Below are positions 20,467-32,763 of a DNA stretch of 64,000 bases, piece by piece. The translations under genes were made by a program, and so were the position numbers. The first letter of the stretch is position 1, and the number at the start of each line of letters is the position of its first letter. A model generated the notes under the pieces. The model was not told where the DNA came from. It made no database searches and worked only from the letters and a program-made list of their open reading frames with translations. Origin of the DNA: Chalciporus piperatus (Eukaryota > Basidiomycota > Agaricomycetes > Boletales > Boletaceae); the NCBI GenBank assembly GCA_038093975.1, contig JBBPTG010000001.1, positions 620,001-684,000 of the forward strand, written 5' to 3'.

Positions 20467-22410
20467 ATGTCTGTACTGGCAAAGTTCGAACCCGAACTCA
20501 GGAAGGGGGCGGAGGAGTATCCAGTGAGGCCTGGTGAAACATTCTCGTATGGTACTGCAGGTTTCAGAACCTTGTGAGTACTCCCTCCCCCTCCCTGATC
20601 ACATCTGAGAGGGATCCAGGGGCGACAAGCTTGAATCTGTACTCTTCAAGGTAGGTATTTTAGCAGCTCTGAGGAGCAAAACGTGCGATGGCAAGACCAT
20701 CGGCGTGATGATCACTGCTTCACACAATCCCGCCGGGGTGAGTATATGCGTCTCAACTGATCCACCCTAAGCCAAATGAAGCCCCTGACAGGATAACGGT
20801 GTCAAACTCGTTGACCCGCACGGAGAGATGCTAGATCCCTCTTGGGAGTCGCATGCTACCGATTTCGCGAACGCGCCTTCGACCGACGCACTCATTGCCG
20901 TTCTCAAGCGTTTCATCGAATCGAAGCAGATTCGTTTAGATATACCCGCCAGCGTCGCATACGCGCGAGATACACGCGCATCTGGTACAATGCTCGTCGC
21001 AGCGCTTCGCAAAGGTCTTTCTGCGATGGGGGCGATATCTACGGATGCCGGGATTACCACAACACCGATCCTCCACTACTTGGTCGATACCATCAATACC
21101 TCTGAAACACAGGAGTTGAACGTGGAACGATTGATAGAGGGATATTACAGCAAGTTAAGCAGAGCATTCAAAAAGCTTCTAGTCCGTTCCACACCACGCT
21201 GAAAAGTGCAACTCCTCGCTAATCACTATATATCATCCAGGTCGACAGAAATACCCCATCGAGCCTGTTGATCGACTGCGCCAATGGTGTCGGTGCTCTA
21301 GCTGCACAAATCCTCAACAAATCTCTCGGCGAGTCACTCAGTCTCGAGTTGAAGAATACCGCAACAGAAAGCCCAGAGGCGCTCAACACGGATTGTGGTG
21401 CCGATTATGTGAAGGTGAACCAGAAATTGCCGCCATCCCTTGCATCCGAGATGCAACCTGGGCAACGTGGTTGCAGCCTGGACGGTGATGCTGATCGCCT
21501 GATCTACTATTACCTGGATAGTAGCGGGAAGTTCCACATGCTCGACGGAGACAAGATTACGACCCTCGTTGCCAGTTTCATCGTCAAATTAGCGAAGGAC
21601 GCTGGCCTCGAAGATTCTCAAGAGAAAAAAATCAAAGTTGGTGTCGTTCAGACTGCGTACGCCAACGGAAATTCTACCCAATATTTATCGGAGGTATGTG
21701 GCAAGGTCTCGACCAGCATTGATGCACTCTTACATTATCACCTTCCTTGTGTAGAGGCTTCCTGTTACGTGTGTGCCAACGGGGGTCAAGCATTTACACC
21801 ATGCAGCGGCAGAGAAGTATGACATCGGAGTATACTTTGAAGCCAATGGCCACGGCACTGTGTTGTTCTCGCCGTCCGCTCAACGTATCATCGCCTCTTA
21901 TAAACCATCCACGCCCGCGCAGGCCACAGCACTCAATCGCCTGAAAGACGTGATTGACGTTATCAACCAGACTGTCGGAGACGCACTCTCTGACATGCTT
22001 CTCGTCGAGACTGCTCTCTACCACATGTCATACACTGTGGAAGCATGGGACAAGCTGTACTCGGATCTTCCGAACCGACTCGTCAAAGTGAAGGTTGGAG
22101 ATAGGAACGCCTTTGTCACGGAGGATGCGGAGCGCCAATTGGTGCAGCCACTTGGTCTTCAAGCGAAAATCAACCAGCTTGTACAGAAGACAGGCGGTCG
22201 GTCCTTCGTTCGGCCGAGTGGTACGGAGGATGTGGTGAGGGTGTATGCGGAGGCACCCAAGCCTGATCAGGCAATCGGTAGGTGGTTCGCTCTGATTGTG
22301 GGAAGGGTAGTGATGATCTTGGTTGTGCAGATCTTGCGTTCCGAGTTGCTGGGCTTGTATACGATGAGGCAGGTGGGGATCCTGCACAGAGACCAGCGGA
22401 CTTTAGGTGA
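20467..22410 (+). CDS. PCM1: phosphoacetylglucosamine mutase
   Basis: Converts GlcNAc-6-phosphate to GlcNAc-1-phosphate, the step before UDP-GlcNAc for chitin, N-glycans and GPI anchors. The ATG at 20467 opens MSVLAKFEPELRKGAEEYPV, followed by FSYGTAGFRTL. The phosphoserine loop is TASHNPAGDNGVK (two exons joined near 20740-20795), the metal loop is DGDADRL (21482-21500), and the sugar-binding region is EANGHGTVLFS near 21840. The phosphate-binding loop is RPSGTEDVVRVY near 22212. The last exon after a 53 nt intron ends AGGDPAQRPADFR with stop at 22410. All catalytic motifs of the alpha-D-phosphohexomutase family, AGM1 branch, are intact. Confidence 0.95.
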
Positions 22411-22762
22411 CGAAGTGCAGAGCGCGGCGCCAAGGCTTGTGAGATGTGTATGTACTTTTAGCAGCGCGGGGAAGGAAACTGTGTGAATGGAATTCATCAG
22501 ATGGAAATTGCATAGTCAAATGTGACAACGGTACTAGTGAATGAGGATAGCGGTCGACCTCAGTTGCTTCAAAGCTTCAAGTTCTGGCATGAGTCATTCC
22601 ATCTGTCCGAATTCCGAATAGCCCTCCGATTCCAAGACGTAATTCTTTGTGAAGTTGCGCAAAAGTTGCGCGCTAGGATCAGCCGTATAGAAGGCCATGG
22701 CCTGAAATGTCACCATCCTCTCTTCGTTTCCACCATCCAAGTCTACCAAGGTTCCTGCATCC
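22411..22762. other. intergenic, 352 bp between PCM1 and DUG3
   Basis: 3' flank of PCM1 and 5' flank of DUG3. A plus-strand frame from 22522 reads through this segment but is not ATG-led and has no recognisable domain. Confidence 0.4.
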
Positions 22763-24373
22763 ATGTGTCGATTCGTGATCTACAAGGGCACGTCCCCGGT
22801 CCAATTGTCGCATGTGAGTCAGTTCGGAACAGCTCTCAGTGTTGCTCACGCTTGTCACTCAAACTCACTTGCAGCTGTTAACACGCCCATGTCACTCAAT
22901 CATAAACCAAGCCTTCGACTCCCGTCTACGCCTAGACCACCGCAGACCCATAAACGGGGACGGCTTCGGTGTTGGTATGTCACGTTACAAGTGATTGTTG
23001 TACGACATTTAATCTCTCGATGCAGGTTGGTATGACACCGTTCATGACGAAGAACTCGGCAGTCAGCCTTGCATCTTCACTTCTGTGACGCCTGTAAGTG
23101 ACCACTTGCTTCCGGTGAATCTTTGCTGATACGAAAATAGGCCTGGAACAACGCCAATCTCATTCGATTGGCAGAGAAGATCAAGTCACCCCTCGTGTTG
23201 TAAGCAATTAAAGACACTGAAGCTTTCTTCTGAATCCCATGTACTCTAGTGCGCACGTAAGAGCTACGACTGCCGGCTCTCTATCATTGGATAATTGCCA
23301 TCCTTTCGTTTTCGGCAAAATCATGGTAAGCTCGTGATCATAATGATCCAGCGTATACTAAACCGCGCGCCGCTCAAAATAACAAAGTTCATGCACAATG
23401 GAGGAATAGCAGATTTTCATCTCATTAAACGGAGACTCCAGGCAGATTTGTCGGATGAGATATTCAATGTTGTACAAGGAAATACAGGTAAGGCGCTTAA
23501 GTCATACGGGGGACATGTTGCTGAACACATGAAGACTCCGAATGGGCGTTTGCTCTATTTCTGTCAAAAGTACGTGTCTGCGAGTAGTGAGCTCGAAGGC
23601 TGCACTAACATTTCCGAAGGTACCTGATGCCAAGGCGAAGGTGTTCACACATCAAATACTGCAGCGGGCGATGTTGGATACCATATCTAGTCTCAACAAT
23701 TATGCCGATCTCGCTGGCATAACCGAAGTACGGTTCACTTACGGAAAGTCACATCTGATTTACCCTGTTTTTAGCCCAGCCTCATGAACTTCTGCGTTAC
23801 TGACGGTGAGAGCGTTGTTGCGACACGTTACATTTCATCTCGTCATGATGAAGCCGCATCTCTGGTAAAGCATATCCTCCTAGTAGCCCACACCAAGATT
23901 TAAGTCCATCTGCAGTGGTTTTCGTCCGGTACAACCTTCAGCGAATATATGCAAGGTGGACATTACAAGATGACGAAGGCAGATAAACGAGAAAATATCA
24001 TCATGGTTAGCTCCTATAATCTCTGCGTCTCTTTCTCCCTTTCTGAATTGGCCTAGATTGCCAGCGAGCCTCTTACCTTTGAGAAAGGTGCGCATACGAT
24101 CAGCTCAATTCAAGATCGAGGCTCATGCTCAACTTTGTCGCGACAGCTGATTGGATGGAAATACGGACGAACAACATGGTGGTGATTACCCCGAAGATGA
24201 ATCTTTTGCAGATACCTATCGTCGACCGGTTTTATGTTTCGCCATCTGACCCTGCAGCGCTCAATCGCGGAACGGACTTTGCAGCCGCGAAAGGTTTTCT
24301 TAACCCACGGAACACGACTGCATCCACGCATCTGAGGGATACTGCTGCACCTCAATTGTCCATCAACGCTTGA
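22763..24373 (+). CDS. DUG3: class II glutamine amidotransferase DUG3 (glutathione degradation)
   Basis: Ntn-hydrolase-type glutaminase domain protein; in yeast Dug3 with Dug2 forms the cytosolic complex that cleaves gamma-glutamyl from glutathione. The ATG at 22763 opens MCRFVIYKGTSPVQLSH, with Cys2 as the nucleophile exposed by Met removal. Spliced exons give LTRPCHSIINQAFDSRLRL, RRPINGDGFGVGWYD, VFAHVRATTAGSLS and NCHPFVFGKIMFMHNGGI, which are the conserved substrate-site motifs. NVVQGNTDSEWAFALFLSK and NFCVTDGESVVATRY follow. The end is RDTAAPQLSINA. About nine short introns, with several exons under 100 nt. Family membership is clear; participation in a Dug2/Dug3 complex is inferred. Confidence 0.9.
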
Positions 24374-24635
24374 ATTAGCTAGAGGTGTATCGTTTTGATG
24401 TATAGTATATATGGATGGATGAATACTAGCACTACTAATAGTAATACTATCAGGCGAACCTAAGCATGTGACACGGTAGCAGTTTGCAGAGCTTCGACGC
24501 ATCCACCACGACTTCAAGTCCACCCCGAGCTTTGTCTCGGGTAGAGACAGGCGACTCGCCTGTTGTATCCATCTGGCTTTCTTTGGCAGTGGTCAGAATC
24601 TTTGGTCAAGGACGACAAACTCGATCTGGGGGAAA

Positions 24636-25984
24636 ATGATGAATCCGTGGCTACTTTGGAGCGCACTGTCACATACTGCGAGGTTAGTGCCTCCACTCTT
24701 TGATTGGGCAAGAGTCGATAGTAATTTCTGCAGGCTGTCTACCGTCTTACAGATATTGCTTTATCTCCCTTTGACCCTTGCAACACTCTCCACGCCTGTG
24801 TTCTTACTTCTATCGCTTCTCTTGGCCGCACATTCACTCATCCATGGCACACTTATCCTTCTATGGGGCTCGCAGGTGCTGTCAGTCATGCAAGTCCCGA
24901 TGCACCCTTTCCTCCTCCTTGTGTCCTTCAACGCCTTTGCTCAATCTGTTCACCCCGCCTTGGCCACTGCCACCAGCTGGTGGGGGATGTTTTTGACCTT
25001 TTCAGGGCCCACCTATGTGGCCATGGAGGGCCTTTCTAGCTTGCTCTTTGCCCAGAAGGTTGGACAGGTCGGAAAAGAACTAGCAGATGAAGCTGAAAGC
25101 TATCAGTTCGGGATCCTCATTGCATCAGCAGCCGCGTACGTCGTAGCAGCATGGTGGATAGTCGTGGTCTGTGTCCGGACATTTGACTGTCACTCTCGCT
25201 CATATTCAACTTAACAGGCGTATCCGGCTGCGGCAACGTCACCCCTTTCCTCTACGTTGTTGGGCGTGGCATTGACCGCCTTTCTCTTCCTGACGGTGAT
25301 CGGCTTCCGCCTTCGTCGGACAAACATCGTAGAATCTTCAATGCTCTCTTTGTTCCTGGCCTACAATATCTGGCTCTGTGGTTTTGATCAGACGTCATTC
25401 TCGGATCCCGCTTCATCATAGTATGTCAAGTTATCACCATCTGAACTCCCTTGCGCTGAAAATGTGGCCTATAGTGCACCTCTATTATCGAATATCCTTC
25501 CCCATCTTCAGACACTTGTCAACTTCATCACGAATACCCTCCCGAAGCCAGTTCTCGTCGCATTGTTTTACCGACTGACTATTCTTCAGTTCGCCTCACG
25601 TATACTTCCTACCATTGGCGCAGATGCTTGGGAGTCGGATGATCCAGCAGACGATGGATGGAATGGGAGACCGGTATGACCTTGGAACATCTTGCTGGGT
25701 ATCGCTGACTGCCGCCAACATACTCGCAGACGTCAACTCTGACTCGTGTCCTGCTGACTTACCGACAACTAATATTCGTCATGGTATATTCACATCTGCT
25801 TCGTACGTCTTTTGGCAATTCCCCGATTCCCTGCTCATTATTTTTGAATTATGGTTCAGTTCTGGACCCTGCATCCCAAGTCTGGTGGCGTTGGGCGAAC
25901 ATTATGTTTACCCTCCTTTTATGGTCTGTCGAGCTCATCGTGAGCCCGGATGGTGATGACGTTAGCAAGTGGAAAGTGGAGTGA
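24636..25984 (+). CDS. ICE2: ICE2-family ER membrane protein
   Basis: Polytopic protein with many hydrophobic helices. The ATG at 24636 opens MMNPWLLWSALSHTARLVPP. Helices include LYLPLTLATLSTPVFLLLS, AHSLIHGTLILLWGSQVLS and HPFLLLVSFNAFAQSVHPAL. WGMFLTFSGPTYVAMEGLSS, a second block with LLGVALTAFLFLTVIGFRLR, FLAYNIWLCGFDQTS and FSDPAS follow. The last exon ends VSPDGDDVSKWKVE. The arrangement and the M-E-G-L-S-S-L-L segment match the fungal Ice2 family, which supports cortical ER inheritance and regulates phospholipid synthesis in yeast. Four or five introns. The family call rests on recalled similarity only, so it is less certain than for enzymes with motifs. Confidence 0.7.
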
Positions 25985-26039
25985 ATTGACCAGCTACCAC
26001 GCTATGAACATCACCTTGCATGTCTCCAATCAAGGCCGA

Positions 26040-26642
26040 TCAACAGTCATTGGCCTTCCATTCCGCCTCGTCCTCCCTCTCCCCCTCGTAGTACTCTCTC
26101 TTCCAGATTTGTGCTCTCTCCTTGACGTCCTCAAGTATCCGCTCACATGCTACAAATGCCTCCTTGCGATGTGGCGATGACACCGCAACCACTATTGAGG
26201 GTTCCCCAACCGGAACGGTTCCTAGGCGGTGATGGATTGTGCACGATATCAGTGAAGGAACTTCGTGATAAGCTGAGTGGTGAGCCGATCGAGACACTGC
26301 ATCGCGGGCATCCTGGATGATCTGCTGCATGGTTTTGATGGCAAGCTTGCTGTAAGCTTGATATTCTAGACGTGTCACTATTTTGCCTGTGGATTGTTGA
26401 AATTACTCATGATGATGTCCATGGTGTTGTATACGTGCAATGATACCTCTGAATGAGTTGCGGGTAGTACCCACAAAAACGGCTGTTGCACCAGCACTGT
26501 CGCTCCTGACAGATCGCATGATCGCGTCTACATCGAGTGTTTCAAAGGTCAGCACGCAAGTGCCACCCTCCCATTCCTCTCTCGCTGCAGTTGAAGTGTT
26601 TGGAGCGAGGTTTGGAGCGAAGTTAGCGATCGTAGAGGACAT
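26040..26642 (-). CDS. MOCS2B: molybdopterin synthase catalytic subunit (MoaE/MOCS2B)
   Basis: Large subunit of molybdopterin synthase, which inserts two sulfurs into precursor Z in molybdenum cofactor synthesis. The ATG at 26642 opens MSSTIANFAPNLAPN. TCVLTFETLDVDAIMRSVRS, AGATAVFVGTTRNSFRG and, after one intron, RLEYQAYSKLAIKTM follow. Then come ISCTIHHRLGTVPVGEPSIV and SSPHRKEAFVACERILEDVK, and AQIWKREYYEGE closes the active site. The two lysines expected for thiocarboxylate transfer are present in E-D-V-K-E and I-W-K-R-E. The stop is at 26040, 55 bp from the stop of ICE2 on the other strand. Implies that the organism makes Mo-cofactor enzymes such as nitrate reductase or sulfite oxidase. 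Confidence 0.93.
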
Positions 26643-26771
26643 TGGGAAACAGCAGTGATCGCAGTGTGCGTAAATCTTATCCCTGCGATGTCTTCCTTCA
26701 TGTGGGTATCACGGCATCCGATTACCCTTGCAAGTCACCGACGGCGGTGACCAATCTCAAACCTCTACAAC

Positions 26772-29700
26772 ATGTTTACGACAAGCCAGCGGACCAGAAC
26801 CGTCGTTGGCCGCGTCTCTCGAACAGCTCGACGTCCTCACACGCGCAGCTTGGTGCTACACGGTGCACCCGTTGATATCCATCCAGAAGTCGAGGATGCG
26901 TTGGCGAGTGGTCGTCCAGTCGTAGCGTTGGAGTCAACGATAATCACGCATGGAATGCCATACCCGACTTCCTTCGAGATGGCACAATCTGTGGAGAACA
27001 TCGTCAGGTCTACGGGGAGCACGCCCGCAACTATAGGCATCATCGAAGGTCGTGTCAAGATTGGCTTACGGCCCAACGAACTCGAGCGACTCGCTACTCG
27101 GAGCGCAGACCCTGTGAAGTTGTCCCGGAGAGATATCGCTGCTGCCATTGCGTTGAAAAAAGACGCTGGCACGACATGCAGCTCGACGCTGATATTTGCA
27201 GCGCTTGCGGGCATCAAGGTAAGAATTTTCAATGCTTTGGTCACCCCCTGAGGTCATCATATTACTAGGTATTTTCTACCGGGGGGTAAGAGACATGCTG
27301 TATAAGTCTAATACTCGGTCGCTCACATATCCAAAGCCTTGGTGGAGTCCATCGCGGTGGAGAGAACAGTGCGCATCATCTCAAGGCCATTTACCGCTGA
27401 TTGTGTTGAGCTGGTTGTTAGCGATGGATATTTCTGCCGATCTGCACGAAATCTCTCGTTGTCCTGTGGGATTGGTATCAGCCGGAGTCAAGTCCATCTT
27501 GGACATAGGGAGGTAAAGTTATGACAGATACGTCGTCTGGCTGAGATACTAACTTCCATCCATAGGACGCTTGAGTATCTCGTATGTTGCATGTCATCCC
27601 TACTCTTCGTATACCCAATCATTGCCTGGTCAGGAAACCCTCGGTGTGCCCGTTATATCATACGCAAAGTCAAATGATTTCCCTGCATTCTACTCCCGCA
27701 AAAGCGGATTCAAGGTCGGTAACAGGGTCGAATGTACGCGGTCCCTGCTCATGCGATCTACAGTCACCGTGGAACACTGATGACCCAGAGGTGGCTGCTA
27801 GAATACTTTGTATGACAAACCCCCGATCTTGCTCGAGCGAGATGTTGACCATGAGTCAACAGATACACAGGCGCAGCTCGGGATGTCGAATGGCGCTCTG
27901 TTTGCCGTCCCTATACCGGAGAAGTACGACACCAACAGTGCTATATTGGAAGCAGCCGTAGATGCCGCTATCCGAGAATCAGAGGAAGCAGGTATATCAA
28001 AGCTAGGGAAGGACGTGACACCATGGCTTCTCAAGCGCGTTGGTGAGCTCACCAAGGGAAAGTCTTTAGAGAGCAGTAGGTCGCTCGTCGCCTTTTCCTC
28101 TTTGTTTTGCATTGACTGCGAGCTTGAGACGTCGCACTGGTCCAGAATACTGCCCTGGTTGGTGAGTGGCTGTCCTTCACATTTGACTGAGTTCTGATGT
28201 CCGAGTTTATTACGTGTAAAGGTGGTCTGATTGCTGGAGAGTACGCAAGGATTGCGCAGGGCAATGATGTTGGAAAGGTAGACTTCCACATCGGGTCGAT
28301 AATCGATACTGACGCGGTACTGCCACAAAGCACTCGATTTTCTCTACGATCAAGCAGAGACCGGAGTTAACCGGAAATGACTCTCCGAGTGCACTGATCG
28401 CCGATGCGACACGGAAGATTCCCAAACCGCGGAAGGCATCAGTTGTCATCGTGGGATGCGCTGCTGTCGACGTAACTTCACATATTGATCCAGCCACCAG
28501 GATAGATCATCAAACCACATACGTCGGAAAGGTATCCGTGTCCCTTGGCGGTGTCGCCCGGAATGTTGCCGAGGCAACTCACAGATTAATGCGGGATTCG
28601 GGTGGAAGTGGCCCAGCAACGTTGCTAGTTGCCCCAGTTGGCGATGATGCTTTTGGCAGCTTGATTACCGATATGACCAAGTCGCTCGGAATGCGAACAG
28701 ATGGACTTGTGTCCGTACGAGGACAACGCAGCTCCGTTTGCAATCTCCTTCTCAATTCTCAAGGCGAACTCCAGTATGGTGTTGCTGATATGGATCTAAC
28801 ACACACTTGGCAAGCAGAGCAGGTATGCGTAAGGCTCTGTAAAACCTTCGCCTTTCCACTCATATATGTCAGATTATTGCCATTCTCAAAGATCAGCGTC
28901 CACGACTTCTCGCTCTTGACGGCAATCTTTCCTCAGAAGCGCTTATCTCTATACTTACGGAGAGTTTGAATATGGGTATTCAAAGTACGTTGCGTGTCCG
29001 GCTTCCAGAAGTTCAGTGATAACGAGTTTGGTTCCATTTAGCATTTTTGTCGGTCTAGTTTACTCTTTCTCTCTAGCTCTTACTGACCAAAACCAGCGAG
29101 CCAACTTCGGTCGTCAAGTCCGCGCGTATTTTGCCCGCTGTCGCGGCAAACCTCACAAAGACTACCCGCTCGCCGGTATCGTTCGCCTCACCAAATTTGA
29201 GCGAACTTGGACAGATGTATCAGGATGCCCGCGCCACTTACGACCTGACGTCTCACGAGCGGTGGTGGAGCGCGATCGACGCCTTCGGGTTGGGATCACA
29301 ATTTCGCATGGAAGTTGCGCAGCTCGCGAGAAGAGATGTCTCGGACATTGCGCCAGACCTGGGCACATTGTCGTTTTTTGTCGACAAAGGGATCGTCCAA
29401 ATGGCCGTGAATCTCCTGCCCTTCTTCCAGCATCTTGTGATCAAGTGCGGAGAACTTGGCGTAGTGGTTGTAATGCGACTCGACCGAACGGAAGCAGGTG
29501 CTTGGGTGGAAGAGCGCAGCAACCCACGCGGCCGGTACCTTATCGCTCATTCACCAAGTTCGAATGAGATGATCATCGTTCAGCATTTCCCCCCTCTACC
29601 TGTTGCGGCCGATGTAACCTTAAACTCCACGGGCGCTGGAGATTCGCTCGTAGGAGCACTATTGGCTGTACTTGCCCAGAATCCCAACGCATTCAACAGT

Positions 29701-29808
29701 CCAACGATGCTGACTGCGGCCTTGGATCTCGCTCAGCAGGCAGCGCTTCTCACATTGCAGACTCCGCTCGCAGTTTCCCCATCGTTATCATCCTTGCACT
29801 CTATGTAG
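26772..29808 (+). CDS. bifunctional pseudouridine-5'-phosphate glycosidase / PfkB pseudouridine kinase
   Basis: Fusion of the two enzymes of pseudouridine breakdown: kinase to PsiMP, then glycosidase to uracil and ribose-5-phosphate. The ATG at 26772 is followed by a basic, Arg-rich N-terminus (TSQRTRTVVGRVSRTARR) that could be a mitochondrial presequence. PsuG part (about 26880-28090): GRPVVALESTIITHGMPYP, GIIEGRVKIGL, then VFSTGGLGGVHRGGE and MDISADLHEISRCPVGLVSA after removal of short introns. SNDFPAFYSRKSGF, GALFAVPIPEKYD and LGKDVTPWLLKRVGELTKG follow. PfkB part (28420-29808): SVVIVGCAAVDVTSH, GGVARNVAEATHRLM, VAPVGDDAFGSL, and the ATP/catalytic loop NSTGAGDSLVGALLA. About nine introns. 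Confidence 0.93.
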
Positions 29809-29839
29809 CTCAGACATTATCAATGGAATGTGTAATATA

Positions 29840-32370
29840 TCACAATGGTGCTAAAGGTCCCACTCGTACGATACCCCGTTCTATTCGTCTTCTCTCTTTC
29901 TCGGTAAGCTGGCGCTGTTTGCGGTCCTCCTTCGCCTTCTTCTCATAATAGGCCTAGAGAAAGGCATGATAGATGAGAACTATTAAACCATCGAGAGCGC
30001 TTATTACCTGAGCCCCGTGCTTCAAACGAGTGATAATATTTGCAGCGTCCCCTTTGGTAAGTTGTGCTGTAGCTTCCTCAATGCTCTCCCGATCCATCGC
30101 ACGTTTTCCCCGCCTCTTGGAAATAAAGGATTTCTGACTGTCTGTTGCAGGGGCATGTCGCCACCTGGCGGTTCTCAACAAACTGAAACAAGTCAGCAAG
30201 CGAACAACTGTCTCGAGGAAACACATACCCTAAACCTAGTGAGCCTCGCAATACTTTCTGAGTAGCATAGGTATCACAGCCCTTGATAGCATCTGAAAAA
30301 GACTCTGCGGTCAGTACCAACCGTTTGCGCATGAAAGGAGATATCTTCAGTTGCCTCGCAGACGAAAGGTTCATGGTTGCTTCCGTATACGTTGCGCGAA
30401 AATGTGGCTTATCTCCTGCGCCACCGATGAGGATACTCCGAGGTAAGTTAGCGAACGTTTGGATACACACCTTCACTATCAGGGTTGGGTTCAATGCGCA
30501 TATAACCCTTCCCAAGGCATTCAAGCACATAGATATCGGAACCGCACCCGACCCACGCATTCGGACTGAGTCTTGAAACATGAGGTGCTCCAGAAAAGCT
30601 ATCAACCAGTGCGAAGGGATCTTCATAGTCAAGGTAGGTGACAGACGTAGGCTCTGGTATGGCGTCAGGGTAATCGGAATCCAAGACGTTGTTCGAATTG
30701 CCAATGTCTGTTCGGGCTCTCAGTTCGGCGATGTTAGCATCTACTTGTCAAGTGAGCTACAAAAAGTCAAAGATCTGCCACCCAGCTGACCGTCGATGAT
30801 TTCGCTAGGGTCTAACCCAAAGAGGGTCGGCACCGAGACTACTCCGGAAACGCGGGAATTCGAGTCTACGAAGTCAATGATACGACAGTCCACCTTCCCG
30901 GTCGTTGGCGACTGTCGCATGCCTCTGCCAATCTACAAGAAGAGGTAAAAAAAAATCAACCATGTAATAATTTAGTCATACCATCTGTGCAAAAACATTC
31001 TGGGACCTCGTAGGACGGCAAACAACAATGCAATCAATGTTCGGGATGTCAGCGCCTTCCGTCAAGATTGCTATCAATTGTAAATATTTATCATGCACGG
31101 TTCGAGATGGAACGTTTTGCAACGCACCGCAATTGATCAATACCGGATAGCGTCCGGACTTGAACTCTGAGAGTAACGAACGTCGTTCGTCAGCTGGAGT
31201 GCCAGAATGCAGGTGACGCGCGTCAATTTCAAATTCGCGAAAGGCTTTGGTGAGCTGTCGAATGTGTACAACATTGACGCAAAACACGAGAGTAGACTTG
31301 CGGTCAGCTGCCATCGACGGAATGCTCGAGTGAGTATGTCCCTGACTAAGCGTCCAGCCTACCTACATGCACGGTCCAGCCACGCCTGTACAACGAGGTT
31401 ATTGATGGTTTCGGTGTTGATGATGTGCGCGAGACTTGAAGCATTGAAGTCACCCGTCCGGGAGTTGATAGTCACACCCCCTAGATCAATACTTGCTTTC
31501 ACTGAGGTGAATCGTACGTCACATAGCCTACAATCCCTTCAGCAACGGTTCATTCGAGGCATACATAGTCAACTTGCCATTGTTCCTTAATCATGTCAAG
31601 GAAATCTCGGTGGTAAACGATCGTCTCGAACACTGAACCGAGCGCGAGGCCGTCATGGCGGCTGAAGGTTGCTGAGAAACCAATGATGGGAATAGGATGT
31701 GGTAGAGAGGGAAGCACGAAGTTTGGGTCCGGGTTCATGATGGAGGGGCTGAAATGAGATAGAATGCGACGATACCTAGATGATTCTGGTTCAAAATCGG
31801 GTGTCCGGATGCATGAAAAGTGGTGCTCACGAAGGTGCAGCAGCGTGGTGAGCCTCGTCTACAATAACTGCTTTCAGGTTCTCGGGTCGAAACTTGGCGA
31901 GTCGCTGAGGCTGGAGTAGCGTCTGGTAGGTGGCCACGGTACTGTCTACATTTCACTGCTGAGGCATCCAGGAATCAAACCAGTACTCACACATCCGCTA
32001 ATCCACTGGCCTGATGTCTGACACCCTGTTCAATCTCTACTTTCCAATCAGGGTGGGTCTGCTCTGCTTGAGTGGCTGCTTGCCGTGCCAGCTCGATGCT
32101 GTTCACGATTATCAATGACCCAGAAGCATTGGGAGACTGTCTGGGTGAGGGGATTTGGGAAAGGAGGGATGTAAAAACGGTAGTCTTGCCTGCACCTGTG
32201 GGCAGAGAGACTCCGATGCGAGTAGTGCCAGCGCTGAGCGCGGCATGACACTCGTCTAGGCACGATTGCTGATATGGCCGCAATACCACAGGGTGCGCAG
32301 CCTGGACGAAATTACGCCTGTAGGGAAGTGGAAAATGGTGCTTGGAACGTTGCACTATGCGGTCCATCAT
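29840..32370 (-). CDS. IRC3: mitochondrial DEAD/DEAH-box helicase IRC3
   Basis: Superfamily 2 helicase; yeast Irc3 is a branch-specific mitochondrial DNA helicase. The ATG at 32370 opens [20 protein letters not shown], an Arg/Lys-rich N-terminus typical of a matrix presequence. Motif Q region [14 protein letters not shown] and Walker [15 protein letters not shown] come next, then TVATYQTL, motif [13 protein letters not shown], and motif [17 protein letters not shown]. The second RecA lobe has [37 protein letters not shown] and the arginine-finger motif [19 protein letters not shown] family-specific C-terminal region (30700-29840) contains [18 protein letters not shown] and a basic coiled tail [19 protein letters not shown]. 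The stop at 29840 is 31 bp from that of the pseudouridine gene, tail to tail. Confidence 0.9.
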
Positions 32371-32763
32371 ACTACATAGCAATGAACGTAACCAGGTGAA
32401 GTTCCTCGCGACAACAGGAAATGGCTCCTTTACCCTCGGATGACCAGTTGAAAGTGGACAAGTAAGCGAGGCCAATACCGCAACACTCCGTACGATGATT
32501 CACCCCAACAGGGAAAAATGCTCACTCGTTCAAAAGATTGCTGGTTTCCTCTAAATTGCAACTCGGGTATTGGCGTGATCAACCTCTGCATTCGGTATAC
32601 GACAGCAGAAATCCGACTAATGTGAGAGTATGTGTATATGTCCATACTCGTATGCCAATGCTGGAGGAACAGGGTAATAAAAAGAAGTCTATGGAGATAT
32701 GTAGCGACGCAACAAAAAGAGAGGATAGAGCCGAGGCCCAGAGGACATGGGACATAGCAACGT
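32371..32763. other. intergenic, 393 bp between IRC3 and the ADP/ATP carrier
   Basis: 5' flank of IRC3 and 3' flank of the carrier on the same strand. The upstream reading frame of IRC3 continues to a TTG at 32475 but the ATG at 32370 is preferred. Nothing else seen. Confidence 0.4.

Noticed and set aside
32371..32475. N-terminal extension of IRC3 to a TTG at 32475
   Set aside because: No ATG; the Met at 32370 begins a good mitochondrial presequence.
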